Position numbers and translations under genes: made by a program. Under the pieces are notes generated by a model. It was given only the letters and a program-made list of their open reading frames with translations, made no database searches and was not told the origin of the DNA. Below are positions 48,401 to 50,996 of a DNA stretch of 64,000 bases, piece after piece; the stretch's first letter is position 1; each line of letters opens with the position of its first letter. Source of the stretch: Lawsonia intracellularis PHE/MN1-00 (GTDB lineage Bacteria; Desulfobacterota; Desulfovibrionia; Desulfovibrionales; Desulfovibrionaceae); assembly GCF_000055945.1 (NCBI RefSeq), contig NC_008014.1, forward strand, positions 124,001-188,000, read 5' to 3'.

Positions 48401-50641
48401 TTTGAAAAGTTCTTTTCAAAAGTTAAAGGAAGAAAGCATTCACAAGAAGAAACTGAAAGTAAGTCAGGCACTGGTAGTACGGCATCATATGGTTCTAAGT
48501 CTTCAACTACAATGCAGAAAGATGAAGTACAACAGCATTCTGATAGGAAATTAAAGCATAAACAGAAGAAAAAAAGAAAAAAAGAAAAACAATTGGAAGA
48601 AAAGCACCAGCAACAGCAGCAAGATGTTTATAAAGACTTTAAAAAACGTCGTTTATTAATGGAGACAAGACATCAGAAGGAACTTGAAGAAGCAATCTCT
48701 AAAGGTGAAGACATAACAAAGTTACAAGAAAAACATCATGAAGAAGCTTCAGTACAACATCCTCTTTTATTTTCTCAGGCTATGAGTGTATTGAGAGAAC
48801 AACAAAAAGTTGAAAGAGAAAATCTTATAGTAAGTTCAGGTGACAGTGATACCACCTCAGATACATCAGATTTAGAGGAGACAGGTGTGTCTTCTAAAGA
48901 TCACTCTCCAGAGAAGAAAGGTGGTAAAGACGGTAAACCTGATCCTGATGGAGGAAGTACTTCCAGTAGTCAATATCAAGGACTTGTTTATTATGTAACA
49001 GCAGATTCAGCCCCTGTATTCCCATATGGTAGTGAGGCATCATTACCTTTCTCTTCAGACAAGGGTAAAAATGAAGGTAAGCAACAGACATTACAATGTG
49101 GTGATAGCGGATATGAGAGTGATAACCAAGAATCTGGGGATGGTTCTGGAGGTAGTAGTACTGAAAATCAAGTATGTGTGTCGCAAGAGTCAAATAGTTC
49201 TTTAGGTGGAGGGCCTCATTCTGACGATGGATATGAAAGTAGTGATGAAAATAAAAATGGAAAAGGTAGTTCAGGTCCTCAGTCAGTATGTTGTGTAAAT
49301 GGTGTTGGAGCAACAGGAGCTGCTAACGGGGGTGGGTCTTCTGTAGCTTCGGGAGTTGGTTCTGGAAATACAGGATCTTCAGGAAGTTCGTCTTCAAGTT
49401 CTGGAGTCAGTGGGAATGTTGGTACTCCAGGCAATGGAGGTAGTAGTGCAGGTAGCCCAGGTGGAAGTTCAGGAAGTCCAGGTGGATCAGGTGGAAACGT
49501 TGGAGGCTCTGGGAATTCAGCTCCTGGAGGAAATGGCTTAGTTTCCGTTACAAGCTCTATGGGTAATGGCTCTAACCCCCCAGATCCAAATGATCCTTTA
49601 ACAATGTCTTTACTAGCAGATGATGAAGATACACTTTCAGACGAAGCTAAAGAAGAATTGTTGGTACCATTAGACTATAATGAAAATGCTATTATGGGCT
49701 CTCTTGATGGATTACAACAGGTCCTTCATACACCTGCAAAGAGTGTTCAGAGTGCAATGAGCTCATTAGCATTACAGTCACGAACTGGACATATGTCTCC
49801 AACTAAACGTTTTCAGGCATTTGCTTCTATTGAAGGTGAAGTGAGTTCACAATCAGGAAATCAAAATGCATATACTTCTCAGTTTGGTATTGTTATTCAT
49901 CCTGTACCAAACATACGGGTTGGTTTAGCATACAACTATAGTAGAGATCATACTGGTGACTTATATGGTATACGTTCTAAAAAAGATATTGGTTTTGCAA
50001 AAAGTAAAGTATCGACACATATTTTGTCATCTATGTTGGTATGGAATGCTGAAGATTCAGGTTTTACAGCACATATAGGTATTTCATATGGTTTAGGGCA
50101 AGTAAAAAATACTCGGTATATTAGCTACTTAGATGATGTTATTCATACAAAAGGACGTTCTGACACCTCCATACTTGGAGGTATTGCCCAATTGGGATAT
50201 ACCTTACGGTTACCAAAATTTCTTCTTACACCCTATATTGAACTATCTACTGTAAATGCTTGGTGGAAAGCTTATGGAGAAGAGTATGGTCTCTTGGCTT
50301 CTGACATCAGTAGAGGAGAAGAAAGAATATGGGAAAAAAGTATGGGCTTACGTACACGCTGGAGTATTACAGATGACATTCAATGGCGAGTATGGAGTAA
50401 AGTCATTAGTGGACAAAGAAAAAGTAAAGAATTAACGGCTACTCTTAAGGCTCCTTTTGTTCCTTGGGAAACATCTACTCCTGATAAAAAGAAAACGTAT
50501 TCTCAACTAGAGTTAGGTACTGCATTTGATATACAACTTTCTAAGCAGTTTGGCATTGGTGTAAATGGTTCTATTCGTTTCAGTAAGAAAAAAGAAATGA
50601 GACAACAAAACGCTGGTATGCGTTTTTGGTATAATTTTTAG
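24401..50641 (+). CDS. Giant (8746-residue) repeat-rich autotransporter-like surface protein
   Basis: One open frame covers 26 kb. Residues 1-40 form an extended signal peptide: positive K/R before AIVALFLCICIILNS, with likely cleavage after TISA. A poly-proline stretch follows near residue 103. The passenger (about 60-8460) is Lys/Glu/Gln/Ser-rich and mostly helical. It contains >20 degenerate ~60-residue helical repeats, polybasic clusters, acidic Ser tracts, GAxGG linkers and cysteines. A Gly/Ser linker (about 8300-8387) precedes the barrel (8465-8746), which has alternating amphipathic strands and ends WYNF as classical type Va barrels do. About 1 MDa. No stop or frameshift was seen, so selection keeps it open. 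Adhesion or host-cell interaction is inferred; I know no characterised homologue with this passenger. Confidence 0.88.
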   Translation: MSIYITKYVINTFLSKWRAIVALFLCICIILNSVTVTISADKDSEKNINSSKENIAAPLGESGNTEDFQQAETSSNTQQPQVPTSPSGMPVTSGSQVVLDLFSPPPPPPPSSTIFSPSFLCAPLTLYGPPAMSYIPIPNMGVRRSYSSPDINCNFERKNEHEKSGSLSVPVLLEKCIYDKNSESKRCTNICLTIESIIRGHEETVKQKEKKKKSKKYDKRNIKEQQRRIEKRQQEEKVALLKQYEEKLQALQSQQASQRLEALNNGTDMYTLFSQQYNEEQDCHREKEKKLEELLMLHKQERDIFFIPVSDSTEKGTVEGRQEDYSDINKDRRHSTPSIPVTALNIFIEDSSKSTPGRLEHQDSYSNISNEPKSLSSDLDVYNNRDVVSSIPLSLINPDEEATVEVSASESLTETSIQVGPFPSKTSLLKYFNRVMNEEGFGSIQKYYRDDLYLPGCAVYQTAKKEHKRKHSGIRLPWLKRFNLSSKTKTDLQDESLQESSPPKSLREDGIYPPLLQHKRPSVYYTKEVGAGDDTPHSLKHVKYRKKRVGGILQSPEIPDFCKIEKIFRSLPSSEEEQESELCPSGPQGKIYLFTLGTQGSEPGYCIMRDPFESTSCYYPSGSDAKSESSEQGFYSSNLETENNTFLFNRVSPPEELQYGKKKSTLPLQKRTSCKKNKKWKSSYVVDDKQRAQSKMELQKHQYYITDCLLRLEKLHKHQYEVAKKTGDDLCSLEKKQAKDKERLQATLNEQYLDLLTKHQQLIARNTHPSEESLSEISEGNIEDAESSESDLERKHQAKKKRLNKKLKKLLVENYTIGRNHRQSVEETTTKIDKRHAQERCHWTTKKGPFSQCLMLQTEELWAFYNEKEKEREKIEAEKKENLKKYKQEKAAKQSYLGWLFGWKKAASESEKEKSSSEDFKTSSDSELEIKEVVSLSDKEHSEFDHSDNYEYDKSKPKCYISTKERNKRHKKSLQRDSRLTAGLSLGAPRQIMYQDKKDEKSDDDKKVSQGNESPQVTKESTVDGKKEVSAFEENLKSDEGLSVGDITFELSVLSGATGGDEDPLGKDKGSHEQEKEQKKDQKKWSDKKKKKWLTFKADQKKCPILTKEKYWSICCDNLLELHNRHEKEYKEAEKNASNIELLLEKQSQEQECLRSELEELWKQTREAQASSSSESSGSIVSSDIRSRGGYDIESDVDQETSNKRARDKQISKLQKKQQRERKTLLAMQRTKQEQLDEIQEERRRKAKRLGMSLVELNLMQQEQKEMLHNQQQQQVNRLVERQRQQMNELLASLHQPTMSESTMYTSCYSGIFGYLFGWGSQKVSSGKEENDVEQTPEKITEEKVKAVAGIGTLGSDAELEEGIFSDGADFSSTILQVMSDSELSNDIEQVTEQVEYKGVVSRGSECDEIGEPMDESHVPEKIMRLFERATFVDKDSSSGKEGDFSSEERKSSSYRNRYYGVEKRRKLRKIHLKEKAQLEKQLKEPEEKIRLQLEQRQQERRRKNLMFGYHISEDFLDKLEEDEYKTSFEPFNKLRAELEQKQAQERLSLQAALKKEFEESCQQDSEDISDPEVKQKKKEERDLLVALIEEAAGDIQDVEESEEEYIIEWKKNERARRAALLASARESGKPLCFQFTAQSSSANAASSMHGSHPETQEGQSSDKASATTVEPSNITCPGDTTSTALTKETSSVLLQSSSSSIVTSQDPEEIQHTDENKQDTSLFDGENRKKEQEKDSTPLGTGVSGGYHDASDHYGQGRAGEGGGGNNDPPVPSDSTQPSSSTSSTGVQTCQSSLIENAQDSSLQSSLLGYLLPSSITDKNISTKKSTLKTEGVDQSVSSSRCPEALTASVTSLFSSSYLKVLFSGWGVTNVEAAVTSDPNESKNKNSKDIDILGENSGNTSIEGNQDSLSDSDGSGQSPSGATGGGSGESLGEPDDDKDKKESSGHKKKKKKKHKRKKKEQGTSTETQTQEQQNKESQTSSSHQCEQITSEDSQEEKEPLVKKGGQDGKHDKDNNTVSDSEEGAWKHHTIIVKGDRKPEGNYAPPPWLTHPLSLLTGSPVLEGIPLSLEDELECGFAIDAMKLLDEGLEESASSSDIFLEGVIEGAIGSSKKAQHISNQYSILKQRQSEAVKALGRKHKQQLEELRESQLQKKNKTLRKNIKDYKKKKKELQQKFQEEMENADQETKEKLETICKEEVNKLYLTCKEDSEAQACSLYRKDGDQVEVLILQQKEEYEKLLQQQKEERKQYRGNKRALLQSISSTIGLQQAVVQQHEGTAAVPQDTFDSQSQGTTNSSWMFLRLDFSDNGEGTDNMFPFDPLPREVQGASFTDATSEDQDVDEIAQEADEDLDSNGNSSESGDLFDFSDGDYEDDKDDDLIPSWFPLHDVGISYGDAKGKGEEEVIGQPSSTTDIITGAIGGADVVSVIASSTASCGGGEEEVVVKSKEKEKKKKRKKRKKRTTEEYDAFVEKQRQYIEDCKRKYNAAYECLKAICKEEHNNATSLEEQQELAKQHERKFGALSHMGMAQHLFLQEKLGKKKKRWLKGEDVSSEEECSLWCNFVFEPRGDDSDTISSEDETNVAVEVIVDAGTNTETDTKGQPKEVRTGGENDPLEGESSGTVSSKSKELQEKHECEIQCFWEEYKEQLVTLHDNQEQRLQKWINDGKPEHDLKNTFGEEEAALHQTQGCFLKSLQEKHKREEEEERRQKGQEDSGTSLEQPTSKSKSKVLQEKHASEMQCFWVGYKEKLTILREKQKQHHQEWVESGKPEDELKDTFEKEEEALHQMQKCLLASIQEKHKREEEEERKQKEQKDKDSESSIIQGPLEEQNEETPASRDSITSSQGDTPHRENTSLVTFKELGVESGEEEINKEDKKDSSEEQTSESKSSNGLLQKVISFFQSVGSSFNKEEGAVGGIVTESCYVKSKELQEKHESEIECFWGEYGIQCRLLRDFQDAQRQSKGLRNTAEALENQLDKEREDFRKKKKKEWQNLQEKHKQEEEEERRRQEEGQPSKGGISGAKEKESDELGDETDGEKVFSLTFFGPPTQFDDNNAPPPFPYDPPQDSPQNGEDSSEINPNPEGSSQQESPSESSTEDTSSSSEDEDIVTLLSGNIKQARPIGQSTITTTTTLVTSVEGAEGLFPIEEETEQNLEDVQGSGATQGMVGLSTIEEEVEEAPGASEDLDSNQGATGEVSSPGSKEEVVYLSSSGERAIHKWLESSISMPVTMEEGSLSQGGGKTSTLYSLMVSSGILSFGGDGNGEKASSSNKQSKRSPEECKAFEEKQVQQRHNLLQSIEEKKKELLLTFEKQCPPGLPSYKKDKLVKEQKVTMEDFLCVSCYQYETLEQKQNEQRRRWEEGEDVAEEEDLILLWDTLDNEAEEGTKEEHAEVKVEGVEGEVFDGISEEDKPKKDDKEEQEQKATLGDSSGETIEESQQPQQEEEEKKENSPSGSNESPSPQQEEESVDETSSVVTSSPLLSINEVKQTEDKSAKKKRSEKELDDFNRKQAEQKDCFLGQVQQAKNELEEKYGEACCSASLDELLELEKKFIKQNQKLDSTSEAQFKKLERRQEDKRNRWEEGEDVSSDEEICFIWSSDESYEKSDRLHEKHTQELADFWRNYKKKLSTLKEIQQERRDQSSEDSKEKQAMEEMFLAEQEAMYKSQMNTFAELKQQQKKEEELEELGWTLENMQGAVGGVEPEDEDKIESPLDRKHQQERKSFWEKCRVDSKFIEQEQSERRDRWRKQGKPIASLEEIFIEEQQAVFETKMLFWESLQERQKKEREEKERREEQKRIAELEKQLSPFWKAFKDDQARMRENHDMRRKEWEESGKSLVVLEQLLAEEEEIFFQDKMQMLEELERKKYFEEKQSSRQKERQGRFSTKDDSDEDEDDIRYHTVFVQGEGEPPGNEAPPPLPFPPPVLGDSGEMQSGDTGGAGPPSEELSLGNILSSSDEDDNIIVSSTESSSSSSSSSDESDVSSFETSSDEGPDCVDGVYGAVGGEEPEKKKGNGYHKKKFKKVKKKLHNVALNQKLKKLKDKLQQLEKEYHKSIADCQNRYQDVKCNLLMAQAEELIGKSREEQDTLCKKNSEKIKKIEDGYRRQYEQLTESYYTKKQVVLNKLSAVMEKKALLKQKIQEYDSVDGKHRVSKGYKKKASKLKKESKKLEKELEALKEQQTKELQDFDQKSDACRQQILFFQKEEVNSIKDAGGDLCALQNKHTEEDCKVEELFTSQKELLIKEHESQRNEKEKRKKELEKQQQATREKDTPTCYEHGIDNIVKLLEEEIESLEKELEELEEKQEEEWKAFELQTEACRKQVLFLQKAKPKDSAREGGEEDRRAFESMVASQQELLLKEQERQRTEKLIRLTEAKEKRKQHKKKQQQKQEEKEREKQKKKQEQVKREKERELERQKQQLKKEHVQDRKCFVTTFNFCKEQLQRLHQENLKVVHEKGSDDTSLMQEYEKEKECFLTAQKSQYEKLLHQQRQEMKTLIQGSHGADVSSSQKEHEKSHAKTLEKLLQRQESCLKQLEDAQKQERQEAEKLGKDLSKLDEKHRKEKEDFFDHHKGILEQCLLQNLSETVCLLGRDESSSDEGSFDLEGFYSPDRCMGRVGEPIFTFVGSDFVRSQEASGIYPLEQQVEAFDEVDTGRKKEEDSYTDKEKKKKKKSKKERKLESELEKLKKEQAKAKSEFEVKVTSCREELFKSQRDEFVTAENKKQDLKALEKKHEDENVQFTSMCEEQFQILCKNQEEEKVRKEQELQKAKEDHKKKKEKKKEKKEKKKEKEISKLQQQHIKAREQFLQSYKNCKEKMEMLDQEELLIVEASGGDVEAKVKELQAQAEIFFKIQKDQYKLLFHRQEQEMKALEASFYGDEVDAPTGARSIEEFLVDRMLKPQLSEDSEEELKPLEDPSTFYNPSKYGEGSFIFFTQLSSEQTRDQYGSDDENGFRYHTVIVQGEGEPKGDEAPPPFPFYSFVSGDSGEMQSGDTGGAGPPSEELSLGNTSSSSDDDIITSSIESSSSSSSSGDEADVSSFETSLDEGSDCVDGVYGAVGGEEPEKKKGKAVDDVDGGRKKEEDSYTDKEKKKKKKSKKERKLESELEKLKKEQAKARSEFEVKVTFCKEELFKSQRDEFVTAENKKQDLKALEKKHEDENAQFTSMCEEQFQILCKNQEEEKVRKEQELQKAKEDHKKKKEKKKEKKEKKKEKEISKLQQQHIKAREQFLQSYKNCKEKMEMLDQEELLIVEASGGDVEAKVKELQAQAEIFFKIQKDQYKLLFHRQEQEMKALEASFYGDEVDAPSGARSIDEVLSSEDSEEEPKPLEDPSTFYNPFKYGEGSFIFFTQSSSEQTRDQYGSDDENGFRYHTVIVQGEGEPKGDEAPPPPVKLRVPPSLTADLEDVGDGNTEVDSRCFNQGVTSSGISSSRSSFTTEEGSQGSGSMSSLVRLQVSSSLITDLEDTENGNTKTGTQQWLGNTGNDNSCNESTQYTDNSSHHSSDDDGTDGHSNDNINGAEGGSGAAGGSGGAEGGSGGSDDDNNPPDDNSSNEEEEEESILLVSETDLTDTKAEDGDSEGEGGIKDQRKKRKHKKVSKRKQRQHERQLLEKKSLAHSQWNEKKKQQEKQRNRALLFSIQRKEDLSEQIRKEEREQQEFESNQHHERILLEAKHKRQNAEHSTDSDGEVHFPSKRPKKSHKKKSQQVGKQSSQVEQQVEKKDSKKQREEKDVPSCLLTDISYKRLLSSSQQEEKIHCVTSQQKEKEELQKKQEKEKEEYKKEAAKVQKCLAKLSSQQQPGASRQQKQEEEEILQQQTKEGNQYILKSKVKLNNKQLAEKDKLIRKHQEENLKLSKKHRKEKTEKEKKRKKKEEIKKKKHTITPEEKELQEYCSGRRRTLYSMQIDERDLLEEKHKRELGQILDMEEVEVLEEQHEEEVKELFEKQSKDRGLLEEQIKILLQQQSSHTTSGDEKKECVESSDEFDSIPSSSTYYDSTSSSYSTGDFYSSMPSGEPEVEIGIEIDENFGVGTSENSNNTQDETHRPIGGARKYQPKEYKDVSDTSKKQKKLTRSTPKLMLLSKKEKEALSHNVTQSYHNIYKKIRKKEIELEDVLRTEQEKDRRGEDADYQLILLLKDELQHLLSLFEQTLEEERQALAAVDAMDEQTELEQQSIEESENKKKEEPRRKSSLLERIFKRKQEGDEPSKKGKENHHENQKRLEEEPLVGLKKRPKRTSTTSRLSLTLTSIGESKIPQCEKSDESNLVGPVVSFFKKELRTRKSSMIHGVCFPQTGGVLQSLDVNSQKNLVSRDDSKKLESSGAPGGGDGSGDDSHFKKDKGSKRDGSSDSKKKKKKHSHKRFCRKRLAHERNKLRRKHQEEKELYKEQFTRGVQQVFALQDKERAEVAKKGGDLEALAERHMQDEEEHYVRNRREVADLHDKQNKERCRLYLISKGGGESANTTVTSDESSVSEILESGSEAAVYKEPVTQEVEELRRQQRKELAVLMFCCEDEKTALQTMHEKNKESLVGTILLETLEKVHKQEEDDLAAEHQKKKEELLKKHKQEQKDLENKHKRSSSKRGPKRKLHPKVKAVLLEHKQAKNRQKIIHQNRKTHLEKKQEEEKRMISQGQVPSVLLKKVSEYHGGQEGTSLVELVALYHEGEMSALLDEQKRQREEREKRQRQDLIRAKVGAFFTQRTPSVRKKEGLSLSQSSLHDSSPQKYTHPSHKTCGRLAAEQAIEKGFFENHKANCSFILGIEQKKELKQLEEECEKELKQLEEECDAAYAIFLQQLPFLCDEDRQTQEQHFVSQRQQIEKYREQQKEQLTCLQHKHQQEAKELEKLLEVQAKELEKRQKEERQKQRDVVSSYPERKAQQERLITQSKHLTALKEALSEEDSIFQKDLTSSTIVKQQLSKVEQQKELEALQEDFVLDLCFTESDYTSVSEESSEESSVPEGISRKPHGPSGGGFRHPRREISSSDSDTEGKSDDQSVRRIEQEIQTEQTGPQGTEESQTYAVQQKTSQFVEVKEEEIQVLEEKVQIVEERGDSDKEKVLTREEKKRKKEEVQRKHEKELNLWMSQYETTVQKIEQKYKEKKANRHILGCTLEELQEQEEKESKVAVGNFTVLLEKMREKQQKELQQFPSSDEDESDVDRRKKKKVIKTKAERNAQREQRKHHHTPHPYHPEESTSHLVLDTKQIVTLTPSSSDQETPVQSKETATNETPIPSLPSTVKGLTLEEVTVTVLPQPTQLSSLLSYFSSEPLQEQPCQVEEQQVSFESSQVQASTDEATIDPEVQLVLDEYSSKVACLQQEMDKKLQEIEEKGTDSSASSDTEWSWPKKDMPREIKTLKGSDSEGKDQQEVPKIPSAGAHSLSSMAESEDVGAVSHIEKKKRKRHKKHKRSQREKISRAKRALMAQYFAKVTLLGQECSEKVSEIQEQKKQKCEIEEKQRKEREEFFDQHQAARNALLAKQQQELIGVAPEEVGPLQDKHRQEQQAQSRQWGLNLHSLIKQQRKERGLSSSISSSSSDEDIIDEGSQSDDQEDSKSLSSPISPPPSPPVSGADSQCIGGASSSDTDATMKSDGHKSPEVPVSSDKKEETGGNQSSKVTTYLLSVFTGKGGTAAGAQSSSSEHTGSKRQQPSGSDQTSKSSRQGPSTPFEGQGTSGVEGASGGAGDPGDGEDKKSKKLDDSHGKDQKSSLKKHKDKKKHTTEEEEAKKRLQEKVEQKRKNRELLKQKCKEEEEAFLRNREKCKKQFLQEQEEEYEAARQSGKDLELLLVEQRERQVEFYNHHESQHAKMKKKHEALLKGKRKKKVKKYGTSLEEQQAKERAEARQKYQKGIEVMEKRQQEELDEASAQGKNLEDIKKKHRQEEEDFYREQMLGELGNLLQRQNQERQSVGLPPIEGSSSSGVTTYSDTEYSSLEMDLETKEEVYTSGNESTEQEVVTEQEVVVTEAEEVTEEKLLVKDESFSYQGSLTEYLSQAIPEEVNKPCIDDTSSSTSTTGRKSSFFEKFFSKVKGRKHSQEETESKSGTGSTASYGSKSSTTMQKDEVQQHSDRKLKHKQKKKRKKEKQLEEKHQQQQQDVYKDFKKRRLLMETRHQKELEEAISKGEDITKLQEKHHEEASVQHPLLFSQAMSVLREQQKVERENLIVSSGDSDTTSDTSDLEETGVSSKDHSPEKKGGKDGKPDPDGGSTSSSQYQGLVYYVTADSAPVFPYGSEASLPFSSDKGKNEGKQQTLQCGDSGYESDNQESGDGSGGSSTENQVCVSQESNSSLGGGPHSDDGYESSDENKNGKGSSGPQSVCCVNGVGATGAANGGGSSVASGVGSGNTGSSGSSSSSSGVSGNVGTPGNGGSSAGSPGGSSGSPGGSGGNVGGSGNSAPGGNGLVSVTSSMGNGSNPPDPNDPLTMSLLADDEDTLSDEAKEELLVPLDYNENAIMGSLDGLQQVLHTPAKSVQSAMSSLALQSRTGHMSPTKRFQAFASIEGEVSSQSGNQNAYTSQFGIVIHPVPNIRVGLAYNYSRDHTGDLYGIRSKKDIGFAKSKVSTHILSSMLVWNAEDSGFTAHIGISYGLGQVKNTRYISYLDDVIHTKGRSDTSILGGIAQLGYTLRLPKFLLTPYIELSTVNAWWKAYGEEYGLLASDISRGEERIWEKSMGLRTRWSITDDIQWRVWSKVISGQRKSKELTATLKAPFVPWETSTPDKKKTYSQLELGTAFDIQLSKQFGIGVNGSIRFSKKKEMRQQNAGMRFWYNF
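36080..36420 (+). repeat. First copy of the VQGEGEP/APPP/Ser-rich/GAVGG cassette
   Basis: It encodes RYHTVFVQGEGEP, then NEAPPPLPFPPP, GDSGEMQSGDTGGAGPPSEE, a serine tract and VYGAVGGEEPEKKKG. The same cassette returns nearly unchanged at about 39242-39590, and its first part again at 40484-40540, inside the giant gene. Confidence 0.85.
38342..39300 (+). repeat. Long intragenic repeat, copy 1
   Basis: It starts at GRKKEEDSYTDKE (residue 4648) and runs through two helical repeats to VQGEGEPKGDEAPPP. It is nearly identical in DNA to 39608-40540, differing by scattered substitutions and a 24-base insertion near 39050 in this copy. Confidence 0.9.
39608..40540 (+). repeat. Long intragenic repeat, copy 2
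   Basis: Second copy of the segment at 38342-39300, beginning at residue 5070. Long runs of identity at the third codon position show a recent duplication rather than ancient repeat divergence. The cassette at 39242-39590 lies between the copies, so the duplicated unit is about 1.25 kb. Confidence 0.9.
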
Positions 50642-50996
50642 CTAAATAAAATATATTATTCTTATGTTTTGTTAGTAGAATATACTTTTTCATATAGATA
50701 ATGTTTTATCTCTATATTTGAATGTAGTATTTTTATATGTAACTAATAGTATATTACTAGTATTTATTGTATGTATATATGTATATCATTTGAAAAACTA
50801 CATGTGTAAAAGAAAGATTATTAGTAATAGAACAGTAATGTCTAAAGAGTAATATAATGTCTTTCTTCACGTTGTAGTATATGTTATATCTATTGTTGAT
50901 ATAAGATTCATCTATATTTTTTTTTAATAATATTATAAATAATATTCGTTTTTGATAGAAGTATGTTCTATAAGTAGAGTAAGGAATATAAAAAAT
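50642..50996. other. Intergenic region after the giant gene
   Basis: About 355 AT-rich bases without a gene. No clear terminator was found for the giant gene. A 20-base string (TATATGTATATCATTTGAAA, 50776-50795) recurs upstream of dnaB at 13827-13846. Confidence 0.5.

Noticed and set aside
25014-49541. Many 60-140-codon frames on both strands inside the giant gene
   Set aside because: They are shadows caused by the biased Lys/Glu/Gln/Ser codons; hydrophobic minus-strand products simply reflect antisense of AAG/GAA codons.
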